This document shows, in pieces, positions 1 through 6,543 of a DNA stretch of 9,758 nucleotides (the stretch's first letter is position 1; every line of letters starts with the position of its first letter). The DNA comes from an uncultured Clostridia bacterium (GTDB taxonomy: Bacteria > Bacillota > Clostridia > Oscillospirales > Ruminococcaceae): assembly GCA_947175655.1 (NCBI GenBank), contig CAMWNQ010000059.1, positions 1 through 9,758 of the forward strand, given 5' to 3'. Under the pieces are notes generated by a model. That model was not told where the DNA came from. It worked only from the letters and a program-made list of their open reading frames with translations, and searched no databases. A program made the position numbers and the translations under genes.

Positions 1-129
1 GATTTAGATATTGAAATAAAATTTAAAGGAAAAAATAAAAAAGACAATACTGATACAAATATGACTGTTGCAAAAATAAAGGGTGAAGGCTGGAAACTTA
101 TAGGAGAAGATGTTTCAGATTTATTTTAA
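1..129 (+). CDS. C-terminal end of an unidentified protein (5' partial)
   Basis: Frame 1 is open from the first base to TAA at 127-129, giving 42 residues that end in GWKLIGEDVSDLF. The stretch is lysine-rich with alternating polar and hydrophobic residues (IEIKFKGK, then TVAKIKGEGWKLIG), as in the last beta strands of small secreted or lipoprotein domains. The family cannot be named from this fragment. That it is a real gene end is supported by the strong terminator that begins 12 bases after the stop codon. An internal ATG at 61 would leave only 22 residues, so reading from the window edge is more sensible. Confidence 0.6.
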   Translation, partial: DLDIEIKFKGKNKKDNTDTNMTVAKIKGEGWKLIGEDVSDLF

Positions 130-140
130 ATAAAAAACTA

Positions 141-170
141 GGCGGATTTTTTAATATCCGCCATTTTTAT
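141..170. terminator. Bidirectional intrinsic terminator
   Basis: GGCGGAT (141-147) pairs perfectly with ATCCGCC (156-162) around an 8-base AT loop. On the plus strand it is followed by ATTTTTATTATTATTTT. On the minus strand the hairpin is followed by TAGTTTTTTATTT. It therefore can end both the rightward gene closing at 129 and the leftward gene closing at 173, which converge here. Confidence 0.85.
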
Positions 171-172
171 TA

Positions 173-769
173 TTATTTTGCTATATCTGATATTATATCT
201 GCACATTTTTCAATTCCAAATTTACTACTGTCAAGACAGATATGATAGTTATGAGACATTCCCCATTCACTATCAGTATAGTATCGGTAATATGTTTTTC
301 TTTTTTTATCTTTATCTCTGAGCATTTTTTCTGGTTTGTTACCACCTTCGTTATATACATTTATGATTCGATTTTTTCTGAATTCCATATCTGCACTTAT
401 AAAAACGTTCAAAACATCTTCTCTGTCTTTGAGTATATAATCAGCACATCTTCCGACTATGACACAGTTTCCTTTTTCGGCAAGTTCAGTAATTATTTTT
501 CTTTGAACTGCATATATCTGATAGGAAATAGACGGCATATTGATTTCTGAAAGATTGCTCATTGAAAGACTGAAAAGAAAACTATTTCCGGAAGTAGCAT
601 ATTCTCCGGCATCTTTTATGATTTCTTCTGCAAAACCACTTTCCTTGGCAATTTTATCTACAAGTGCATTGTCATAAAATTCATATCCCAGTTTTTCGGC
701 AACTGCCTTACCTATGTTTCTTCCGCCGCTTCCATATTCACGGCTTATTGTAATAATGCTGTATCCCAT
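173..769 (-). CDS. Cytidylate kinase-like family protein
   Basis: This 198-residue protein resembles the cytidylate-kinase-like P-loop family (Cytidylate_kin2 type), which is related to but distinct from the housekeeping CMP kinase Cmk. Visible features are an N-terminal beta strand running into a glycine-rich phosphate loop (SREYGSGGRNIG, residues 9-20), a central strand NCVIVGRCADYIL (about 101-113) typical of the family, and a lysine/arginine/tyrosine-rich lid (RDKDKKRKTYYRYY, about 151-164) followed by YHICLDSSKFG. Members are presumed to be cytosolic nucleotide or small-molecule kinases; the substrate is usually unproven and is not shown by sequence. ATG at 767-769 has a weak ribosome binding site (AAAGGCGGTG) just upstream. 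It lies downstream of the CarD-like gene with a 97-base gap that carries a candidate promoter, so it may be its own unit. The family call is from motif recognition. Confidence 0.8.
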   Translation of the reverse strand: MGYSIITISREYGSGGRNIGKAVAEKLGYEFYDNALVDKIAKESGFAEEIIKDAGEYATSGNSFLFSLSMSNLSEINMPSISYQIYAVQRKIITELAEKGNCVIVGRCADYILKDREDVLNVFISADMEFRKNRIINVYNEGGNKPEKMLRDKDKKRKTYYRYYTDSEWGMSHNYHICLDSSKFGIEKCADIISDIAK

Positions 770-808
770 AAAAACACCGCCTTTTTATTTTATGAATATT
801 ATAATCAT

Positions 809-837
809 ATAATATCATAAATATAAATAAAAGTAAA
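809..837 (-). promoter_or_regulatory. Candidate promoter for the cytidylate-kinase-like gene
   Basis: On the minus strand TTTACT (832-837) lies 17 bases upstream of TATTAT (809-814), about 40 bases before the start codon at 769. The region is extremely AT-rich and a second TATAAT occurs at 798-803 without a good -35, so the exact promoter is uncertain. Confidence 0.35.
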
Positions 838-841
838 GGGC

Positions 842-863
842 AAAAATGCAATAAATTTATGCA
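842..863 (-). terminator. Weak candidate terminator after the CarD-like gene
   Basis: Read on the minus strand, an imperfect palindrome (TGCATAAATTTATTGCA, 863 to 847, one bulged T) is followed directly by TTTTT, three bases after the stop codon of the CarD-like gene. The stem is AT-rich and would be weak, so some read-through into the kinase-like gene is likely. Confidence 0.35.
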
Positions 864-866
864 ATA

Positions 867-1370
867 TTATTGTTCAACTTTGCTGATTATATATTCTCTG
901 ACATCGTTTTGCTGAATTCCAAGAACTTCTGAAAATTCCTGAAATATGAGAGTTTCTGCTGAATTGAGAATCATTTCATCTGATGACGAAAGATGTTTAT
1001 GTTGTTTTTGTTTTTCCTGTTTTTGATGATAAAGTGATTTTGCCATTCTTATAATTTGGTTATAGTTATCACTTTTAAGAATTTTGTTGAATTCCATACG
1101 TCGTTCACGGCTGTTATTTATCCATATTTCATCTTTATCTTTGGTATTTTTTAAAATGTCATCTATTTCAGCTTTTGTGAAAAGATTTCTTATCTGTTCG
1201 CCCGACTTGTCAACAGGAACATAGTAATATGTAGTGAAATTATTTGATATTGGTTTAAGTTTATAGTATTGTTTATCGTTTACCTCGTCGAAACTTTTTG
1301 TTTCAATATCTTCAACTGTACATACACCGATATTTTTATATACAACACGCATTCCATTTTCAAACTTCAT
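867..1370 (-). CDS. CarD family transcriptional regulator
   Basis: This 167-residue protein starts with the CarD/CdnL/TRCF RNA-polymerase-interacting fold: MKFENGMRVVYKNIGVCTVEDI matches the family's opening strand pattern (G-x-x-V-x-Y, then G-x-x-x-V-x-x-I), followed by YYKLKPI and YYYVPVD (to about residue 53). The remainder is predicted helical and charged (KILKSDNYNQIIRMAKSLYHQKQEKQKQ), as in the C-terminal DNA-contacting part of CarD proteins. Length agrees with stand-alone Firmicutes members and excludes the Mfd helicase, which shares the first domain. Known members bind the RNA polymerase beta subunit and stabilise open promoter complexes. ATG at 1368-1370 has an ideal GGAGG seven bases upstream. 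It is transcribed divergently from the OadG-like/proS operon. What it regulates cannot be seen here. Confidence 0.85.
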   Translation of the reverse strand: MKFENGMRVVYKNIGVCTVEDIETKSFDEVNDKQYYKLKPISNNFTTYYYVPVDKSGEQIRNLFTKAEIDDILKNTKDKDEIWINNSRERRMEFNKILKSDNYNQIIRMAKSLYHQKQEKQKQHKHLSSSDEMILNSAETLIFQEFSEVLGIQQNDVREYIISKVEQ

Positions 1371-1409
1371 TTTTTATCCTCCAGATATATCTTATTTTTT
1401 CATATAATT

Positions 1410-1420
1410 ATTATAACATA
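1410..1420 (-). promoter_or_regulatory. Candidate extended -10 promoter for the CarD-like gene
   Basis: The minus strand reads TATGTTATAAT (1420 to 1410), an extended -10 element (TGT-TATAAT) about 40 bases before the ATG at 1370. No good -35 is seen at the usual distance, which extended -10 promoters tolerate. Confidence 0.5.
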
Positions 1421-1501
1421 ATTTTTTGGAAAATGTTATGGTATTTTTAAACAAAACATATAATCTTTGATTGATTTGCATAGTAATTATTTATGTATGT
1501 C

Positions 1502-1530
1502 TTGACTTTTAAAAGAAAAAATGATAAAAT
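1502..1530 (+). promoter_or_regulatory. Promoter of the OadG-like/proS operon
   Basis: TTGACT (1502-1507) and TAAAAT (1525-1530) are separated by exactly 17 bases, and TGA directly before the -10 gives an extended -10. This is a near-consensus housekeeping sigma promoter. Predicted start of transcription is near 1537, about 42 bases before the ATG at 1579. It faces away from the CarD-like promoter in the shared 208-base divergent region. Confidence 0.75.
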
Positions 1531-1578
1531 GTGATGTAATATATTGTAATATAAATATTTTCAGGACGGTGAAAAGAT

Positions 1579-1866
1579 ATGATTGCTGAGACTGTTTCAA
1601 CGGCAACAGAAAATTCCGAGGGTATGACCATTGCTGTTTCTACTATTATAAAATTCGGAGCAGGTATGGTTTTTGTGATGTTTATAATTTATCTTCTGGC
1701 AGTGCTTACACCTAAGATTGCAAAGCACACCGATAAATTTATTGAAAAACATCGTACAGAAAAGGAAAATTACCGTACTGATGAAGTCAGAGGAATTTAT
1801 GACCTTCCTTTGAAAAAAAATGATGATAATAATAATAATCAGAAAGAAGATGTTAATGATGGCTAA
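1579..1866 (+). CDS. Small single-helix membrane protein, OadG-like (tentative)
   Basis: This 95-residue protein has a short polar N terminus, one strongly hydrophobic helix (about residues 18-44, including FGAGMVFVMFIIYLLAVL), then a basic stretch (KIAKHTDKFIEKHRTEKENYR) and a very polar tail with DDNNNN encoded by GAT/AAT repeats. Helix at the start, then a basic and low-complexity tail, is the layout of the gamma subunit of sodium-pumping decarboxylases (OadG family), which anchors a biotin-dependent decarboxylase in the membrane. No alpha or beta decarboxylase gene lies in the window, so that role is only a suggestion; a generic single-helix protein is the alternative. ATG at 1579 has a GGTGA ribosome site and a strong promoter. 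Its last 8 bases overlap the start of proS, which implies co-transcription and probably coupled translation. Confidence 0.6.
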   Translation: MIAETVSTATENSEGMTIAVSTIIKFGAGMVFVMFIIYLLAVLTPKIAKHTDKFIEKHRTEKENYRTDEVRGIYDLPLKKNDDNNNNQKEDVNDG

Positions 1867-3301
1867 GGAAAAGAAAAAAGTTGAGGCTATTACTTCTATG
1901 GATGAAGATTTTGCAAAATGGTATACTGACATAGTAAAAAAAGCTGAACTTATTGAATATACCAGTATAAAGGGCTGTATGGTAATACGTCCTTATGGCT
2001 ATGCTATATGGGAGAATATACAGAAGATACTTGACGGAATGTTTAAGGCTACTGGTCATGAAAATGTGTGTATGCCTTTATTTATTCCTGAAAGTCTTCT
2101 TCAGAAAGAAAAAGATCATGTTGAAGGATTTGCTCCGGAAGTTGCTTGGGTTACAATGGGTGGAAATGAACCTCTTGAGGACAGACTTTGTGTACGTCCG
2201 ACTTCTGAAACACTTTTCTGTGAACATTATGCAAATATAATACATTCTTACAGAGATTTGCCTAAACTTTACAATCAGTGGGTTAATGTTGTAAGATGGG
2301 AAAAAACTACACGTCCTTTCCTTCGTTCAAGAGAATTCCTCTGGCAGGAAGGTCATACAATTCACGCAACTGCGGAAGAGGCTGTTGAAGAAACAGAGCA
2401 TATGTTAAATATATATGCAGATTTCTGTGAAAATGCACTTGCTATGCCTGTTGTCAAGGGAAAGAAGACTGAAAGCGATAAGTTTGCCGGAGCTGTTTCT
2501 ACTTATGCTATTGAAGCTCTTATGCACGACGGAAAAGCTTTACAGGCTGGTACTTCTCATTATTTTGGCGATGGTTTTGCTAAAGCTTTCGGAATTGAAT
2601 ATACTGATAAAGAAAATAAAAAGGTAAATCCTTATCAGACTTCTTGGGGTGTAACTACACGTCTTATCGGTGCTATTATAATGACTCACGGTGATAATAA
2701 TGGTCTTGTACTTCCGCCGGCAATAGCTCCGATTCAGGCAGTAATAATTCCGATAGCACAGCATAAAGAAGGCGTTCTTGATAAGGCAGGCGAACTTAAA
2801 GAAAGACTTTTAAAATCTGATATAAGAGTTAAACTTGATGACGGTGAAAATTCTCCGGGCTGGAAGTTTGCAGAATATGAAATGAAAGGTGTGCCTGTTC
2901 GAGTTGAGATTGGCCCTAAGGATATTGAAAACAATCAGTGTGTTATAGTTACACGTCATAATGGTGAAAAGACGGTTGTATCTCTTGATAATCTTGAAAC
3001 TGCTGTATCTGAAAAGCTTAAGGAAGTACATGATGGTCTTTATGCAAAGGCTCTTGAAAACAGAGAAAAACGTACATATTCTTGCAAAAATATTGAAGAA
3101 ATTATAAACGTTCTCTCTGAAAAAGGCGACGGATTTGTTAAAGCTATGTGGTGTGGTGAAGAAGCCTGTGAAGATGAAGTCAAAGAAAAAACAGGTGTTG
3201 GTTCAAGATGTATTCCTTTTGAACAGGAAAATATTTCTGATGCTTGTGTATGCTGTGGCAAACCTGCTAAATATATGGTATGCTGGGGCAAAGCTTATTA
3301 A
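1859..3301 (+). CDS. proS: Proline--tRNA ligase, short archaeal/eukaryotic-like form
   Basis: This cytosolic class II synthetase charges tRNA(Pro) with proline. With the start at 1859 it has 480 residues, the usual size of the short form that lacks the editing domain inserted in the long bacterial enzyme. Visible features in order are motif 1 (GCMVIRPYGYAIWENI, 39-54), the proline-site TSE loop (RPTSETLF, 113-120), motif 2 (RWEKTTRPFLRSREFLWQEG, 146-165), motif 3 region (GVTTRLIGAIIMTHGD, 264-279), an anticodon-binding domain (about 290-400) and a C-terminal zinc-type domain with C432, C437, C463 and C466, ending in tyrosine as this subtype does. The open frame extends upstream to 1820 through a nonsense run of Met/Ile, but MAKEKKKVEAI at 1859 is the natural beginning; ATG at 1856 is also possible. 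Its ribosome site (AGAAAGAAG) is poor and lies inside the upstream gene, which it overlaps by 8 bases. Confidence 0.96.
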   Translation: MAKEKKKVEAITSMDEDFAKWYTDIVKKAELIEYTSIKGCMVIRPYGYAIWENIQKILDGMFKATGHENVCMPLFIPESLLQKEKDHVEGFAPEVAWVTMGGNEPLEDRLCVRPTSETLFCEHYANIIHSYRDLPKLYNQWVNVVRWEKTTRPFLRSREFLWQEGHTIHATAEEAVEETEHMLNIYADFCENALAMPVVKGKKTESDKFAGAVSTYAIEALMHDGKALQAGTSHYFGDGFAKAFGIEYTDKENKKVNPYQTSWGVTTRLIGAIIMTHGDNNGLVLPPAIAPIQAVIIPIAQHKEGVLDKAGELKERLLKSDIRVKLDDGENSPGWKFAEYEMKGVPVRVEIGPKDIENNQCVIVTRHNGEKTVVSLDNLETAVSEKLKEVHDGLYAKALENREKRTYSCKNIEEIINVLSEKGDGFVKAMWCGEEACEDEVKEKTGVGSRCIPFEQENISDACVCCGKPAKYMVCWGKAY

Positions 3302-3453
3302 TTAATTTGCTGGATAAATTTAAAATTTTCAGAAAAAATTCTATCTGCTCAGGCGGAGAGGATAATTGCCATATTCAATATGCACAAATAATCAGTTATA
3401 TATTTGATGAAAACGCAGATTTTTGGTTTTGTTCAAATTTTATTCATAATTTA

Positions 3454-3484
3454 TTAACATCTTGATGAGTGAGTATGGTATAAT
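3454..3484 (+). promoter_or_regulatory. Promoter of the dockerin cellulase gene
   Basis: TATAAT (3479-3484) preceded by TGG makes an extended -10. TTAACA (3454-3459) lies 19 bases upstream, slightly long for a -35. Predicted transcription start near 3491 leaves a leader of about 42 bases ending in the ribosome site AGAGAGAGGA nine bases before the ATG at 3533. The rest of the gap 3302-3453 shows only weak hairpins, and I see no clear proS terminator in it. Confidence 0.6.
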
Positions 3485-3532
3485 AAAAAGTATATATATT
3501 GGTTTTACCAGATAGAGAGAGGATTGATTTTT

Positions 3533-5626
3533 ATGAAGAAAATGAAAAAGGCTGTTTCAGCTGCTTTAAGTGCGTTGATGCTTTCGGCTTCTGTTTGTTC
3601 AACCGTTTCTGCTCCTGTGTCATATGCAGCCGGTGATAAAAACTATGCTGAAGCACTTGCTTTGTCACTTTATTTTTTTGATTCCAATGAATGCGGTACA
3701 GAGGTTGATGATAATCCTTTGACTTGGAGAGGCAATTGTCATACTTATGATGCAAAAGCTGCTCTTTCAAATGCTGTTAATTTTAATTCTGCTTATGCTT
3801 CACTTGTTGACCCTGACGGTGACGGTTATGTTGATGTAAGTGGTGGTTATCACGATGCCGGCGACCACGTTAAATTCCATCTTACTAACGGTTTTGCAGG
3901 TGCATCACTTGCAATGTCATACTATCTTAATGAGGGTGCTTATGCCAAGGCAGGCTGTGAGGACCACCTTTTTGAGATATTAAAGAAAATCTGCGACTAT
4001 CTTATGAAAACAACTTTTCTTAATGATGATGGCAGTGTTGCTACAATCTGTTATAATGTATCTGATGATTCTGACCACAGCTATTGGCAATCTCCTGAAA
4101 TTCAGACTTATGACAGAAAAACTTACTGGCTCACTTCATCAAAAAATAATTCTGTTGTTTGCGGTGAAATGGCATCTGCCCTTGCAGGTACAGCATATGT
4201 ATTAAAGGCATCTGACCCTGATTATTCTGCTAAATGTATGAAATATGCAAAGGCTATTTATGACTTTGGAAATAAATATACAGGTAATGAAACTGCTGGT
4301 ATGGGCAGTATGTATCCTGTAGATTCAATGTATCAGGACGAAATGGCTATGGCTGGCGTATGGTTTTATCTTAATGGTGAAGGTTCACTTCCGGATTATA
4401 AGCCTACTGGAAACGGCTGTTACAATAATCAGTATTACGATTATCATCTCTACTGCTATGATAAGGTGTGGAGCGGTTATGCTACAATGATGTATAAGAT
4501 TACAGGTGATAACTCTTTTGCAAATGAAATGCAGTTTGAACTGAATAATAAGGGCGGTTGTCCTACAAGTTCATATAATGCTGCCGGCTGGGGTGCTTCA
4601 CGTTATAACTGTGCTTTACAGATGGTTTCACTCGGACTTGCAAATGGTGATGCTTCATCATCATATGCTCAGGGTGCTAAATATCAGATGGACCACATTC
4701 TTGGAGATAATTCACGTGGATATAGTTTCCTTGTAGGATATGGCGATAAGTGGCCTACACATATCCACCACAGAGCAGCAAATCCTGGAACAGGTGATAC
4801 TCCTGGTTCTAATGGAGATGCAAATGCTGATACTGCTGCAAAATATACAAACTATGGTATGCTTGTAGGCGGTGATGATTCTTCTGGAAACTATCTTGAT
4901 AGTACAAAGGAATATCAGTTTACAGAACCGGCTCTTGATTATAACAGCTGTTTTGCACTTGCCTGTGCAGGACTTGTAAATCTTTATGGCGGAGATGCTT
5001 CTGCTGTTAAGGATGTAATCAAAAATGCAAGTGAAATAAACGAAAATTATGTATTTAATGGTGGTTCAGGCAATGTTACTCCTCCTGATACAACAACTAC
5101 TACAACAACTACCACTACTACTGAAACAACAACCACTACAACTACAACTGAAATTGATATACCAGACCCGACGACTACTCAAACTATTATGATTGAACCT
5201 GAAAGATTACATTTAAACGGCAAAATAGATTCAATTGACCAGTCTGCTATTGTAATAAACGGAGTTACATATAAATTTGCATATGATAGTATTGCGTCTT
5301 TAATAACTGAACAGAATATTCAGGCTGGAGATACTGTTGATGTAGTATTTGAACTTATGCAGAACGGTGATATTATGAGTCTTGTAAGCATTGCGAAAAT
5401 TGAAGGCAACATTATCTGGGGCGATGCTAATGATGACGGTACAGTTGACGTTGCCGATGTTGTTGCAGTTGCTGCATATGTAGGAAATCCTGATTCAAAT
5501 AAGCTTCAAGAAAAAGGTCTTAAAAATGCTGATGTTCACTCAAACGGAAACGGTATAACAGCAGACGATGCTCTTGCAATTCAGCAGTATCTTGCAAAAA
5601 TCGTTACAGCTCTCCCTATACAGTAA
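3533..5626 (+). CDS. Cellulosomal glycoside hydrolase family 9 endoglucanase with dockerin
   Basis: This 697-residue exported enzyme is expected to cut beta-1,4-glucans by inversion. It has a signal peptide (MKKMKK, hydrophobic core 7-21, cleavage likely after SYA at 32) and a GH9 catalytic module (about 35-505) with GGYHDAGDHVKF (104-115; D108 and D111 are the family's base residues), the YWQSPE and VVCGEMASALA segments, the histidine signature GDKWPTHIHHR (404-414), and TEPALDYN with the acid E465. A nearly pure threonine linker (520-549) follows, then about 75 residues forming an unassigned beta-rich domain (about 555-626), and a type I dockerin (630-697). Dockerin loop 1 (DANDDGTVDVAD, 631-642) has all calcium ligands. 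No CBM3 or N-terminal Ig-like domain is present. ATG at 3533 starts the signal peptide; the in-frame TTG at 3524 abuts the ribosome site and is unlikely. It is flanked by unrelated housekeeping genes and has its own promoter. Confidence 0.96.
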   Translation: MKKMKKAVSAALSALMLSASVCSTVSAPVSYAAGDKNYAEALALSLYFFDSNECGTEVDDNPLTWRGNCHTYDAKAALSNAVNFNSAYASLVDPDGDGYVDVSGGYHDAGDHVKFHLTNGFAGASLAMSYYLNEGAYAKAGCEDHLFEILKKICDYLMKTTFLNDDGSVATICYNVSDDSDHSYWQSPEIQTYDRKTYWLTSSKNNSVVCGEMASALAGTAYVLKASDPDYSAKCMKYAKAIYDFGNKYTGNETAGMGSMYPVDSMYQDEMAMAGVWFYLNGEGSLPDYKPTGNGCYNNQYYDYHLYCYDKVWSGYATMMYKITGDNSFANEMQFELNNKGGCPTSSYNAAGWGASRYNCALQMVSLGLANGDASSSYAQGAKYQMDHILGDNSRGYSFLVGYGDKWPTHIHHRAANPGTGDTPGSNGDANADTAAKYTNYGMLVGGDDSSGNYLDSTKEYQFTEPALDYNSCFALACAGLVNLYGGDASAVKDVIKNASEINENYVFNGGSGNVTPPDTTTTTTTTTTTETTTTTTTTEIDIPDPTTTQTIMIEPERLHLNGKIDSIDQSAIVINGVTYKFAYDSIASLITEQNIQAGDTVDVVFELMQNGDIMSLVSIAKIEGNIIWGDANDDGTVDVADVVAVAAYVGNPDSNKLQEKGLKNADVHSNGNGITADDALAIQQYLAKIVTALPIQ
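5090..5149 (+). repeat. ACN trinucleotide tract encoding the threonine linker
   Basis: Eleven threonine codons, one GAA, eight threonine codons and another GAA form a tract built of mixed ACA, ACT and ACC codons inside the cellulase gene. It encodes the flexible, probably glycosylated linker between the catalytic module and the C-terminal domains. Codon mixing keeps the DNA repeat imperfect, but replication slippage could still change its length. Confidence 0.85.
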
Positions 5627-5643
5627 AAATATAATGATTTCTT

Positions 5644-5671
5644 CTGCCTCTCTCTTAAATATGAGGGGCAG
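5644..5671 (+). terminator. Candidate hairpin terminator after the cellulase gene
   Basis: CTGCCTCTC (5644-5652) pairs with GAGGGGCAG (5663-5671), nine pairs including one G-U, with a 10-base loop, 18 bases after the cellulase stop. The downstream sequence is AT-rich (GAATTATTAAAAATAAATTTTT) but lacks an immediate T run, so termination may be partial, and rsmE may also be read from the cellulase transcript. Confidence 0.5.
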
Positions 5672-5714
5672 GGAATTATTAAAAATAAATTTTTATAAAG
5701 GAATGTGACATTTT

Positions 5715-6437
5715 TTGCCAAGATTTTTTACTGACTGTCTTGATAAGAATAATATAAAAATTACAGGAAATGATGCACATCATATCGGAAGGTCACTTAG
5801 AATGAAATTGGGTGATTCGGTTACTCTCTGTTGTAAAGGCATTGATTATAACTGTAGTATTGCATCAATTTCTAACGAAGAAGTTCAGCTTAATCTTATA
5901 GAGGCTGTTCCGTGCGAATCAGAACCGGATATTAATGTAACTCTTTATCAGGCAGTTCCTAAACTTGATAAGCTTGAATATATAATACAGAAATCAGTTG
6001 AACTGGGAGTATCACGAATAGTTCCGTTTATATCGAAACGCTGTGTATCACGTCCGGATTCAAAGGATTTTTCAAAAAAACTTGTCCGTCTTAACAAAAT
6101 ATCAGAAGAAGCCTCAAAACAATCTGGGAGAGGAATAATTCCTGAAGTTATGCCAATAATAAACTACAAAAAGGCTCTTGAAGATATGTCTTTACAGGAT
6201 AAAATTATAATTCTTTATGAAAACGGCGGAAAAAGTTTTTCTGAAATTGATTTTAAAGACTTAAAAAATATCGGGATAGTTATTGGCAGTGAGGGAGGAT
6301 TTGAAAAAGAAGAGGTGGAATCAGTTTTAAATATTAAAAATGCTGATTCTGTATGGCTTGGCAAAAGAATACTTCGCTGTGAAACTGCCCCTATAACTGC
6401 ACTTTCAATTCTGATGTTTTTGACAGATAATATGTAA
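5715..6437 (+). CDS. rsmE: 16S rRNA (uracil(1498)-N(3))-methyltransferase
   Basis: This 240-residue SPOUT-class enzyme methylates N3 of U1498 in helix 44 of 16S rRNA using S-adenosylmethionine. The N terminus MPRFFTD and the segment DAHHIGRSLRMKLGD are the family's PUA-like RNA-binding start. The C-terminal trefoil knot is shown by GSEGGFEKEEVE (about residues 192-203) and LGKRILRCETAPITAL (about 215-230), the conserved cofactor and dimer motifs. Length matches the family. The start codon is TTG at 5715: it is the only possible start after the in-frame TGA at 5706-5708 and gives the canonical N terminus. AAAGGA at 5697-5702 is a rather distant ribosome site. In many Firmicutes rsmE follows prmA; here it follows the cellulase. 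No separate promoter is obvious, so it may depend on read-through. Confidence 0.95.
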   Translation: MPRFFTDCLDKNNIKITGNDAHHIGRSLRMKLGDSVTLCCKGIDYNCSIASISNEEVQLNLIEAVPCESEPDINVTLYQAVPKLDKLEYIIQKSVELGVSRIVPFISKRCVSRPDSKDFSKKLVRLNKISEEASKQSGRGIIPEVMPIINYKKALEDMSLQDKIIILYENGGKSFSEIDFKDLKNIGIVIGSEGGFEKEEVESVLNIKNADSVWLGKRILRCETAPITALSILMFLTDNM

Positions 6438-6442
6438 ACCTA

Positions 6443-6470
6443 TTGAAAATCCATAAAATTGTGTTATAAT
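6443..6470 (+). promoter_or_regulatory. Promoter of the acidic membrane protein gene
   Basis: TTGAAA (6443-6448) and TATAAT (6465-6470) are separated by 16 bases, and TGT before the -10 makes it an extended -10. It starts six bases after the rsmE stop codon. Predicted transcription start near 6477 leaves a leader of about 67 bases. Confidence 0.75.
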
Positions 6471-6484
6471 ATATTTATATCTTG

Positions 6485-6527
6485 GATGACCGCAAGCATC
6501 TTTTAATATATGATTTTATCTTTGCGG
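6485..6527 (+). promoter_or_regulatory. Possible structured leader RNA
   Basis: In the leader of the acidic protein gene, CCGCAA (6490-6495) can pair with TTGCGG (6522-6527) across a 26-base AT-rich loop. Alternatively GATG (6485-6488) can pair with CATC (6497-6500), enclosing the first arm. The two folds exclude each other. Both are short, and no known riboswitch family is recognised. Confidence 0.25.
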
Positions 6528-6543
6528 AGAAATGAGGAATTAA

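Noticed and set aside
242..550. Plus-strand open frame of 102 codons opposite the kinase-like gene
   Set aside because: It is antisense to a well-supported gene, has phenylalanine/isoleucine-rich composition expected from reversed lysine/glutamate codons, and lacks a ribosome site.
1820..1858. Longer proS start at 1820
   Set aside because: The extension reads MMIIIIIRKKMLM, produced by the AAT/GAT repeat of the overlapping gene in another frame. The natural family start is MAKEKKK at 1859.
3302..3453. Possible riboswitch or small RNA upstream of the cellulase
   Set aside because: Only very short pairings (CTC with GAG, AAAAC with GTTTT) are visible, no known riboswitch motif is present, and the candidate promoter lies downstream of most of this sequence.
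3280..3465. 61-codon plus-strand frame across the proS end and the following gap
   Set aside because: It starts inside proS out of frame, has no ribosome site, and the protein shows no domain or membrane pattern. It runs into the cellulase promoter region.
5090..5149. Possible CRISPR-like or satellite repeat
   Set aside because: The repeat is a threonine-codon tract inside an intact reading frame, with no spacers or longer repeat unit.
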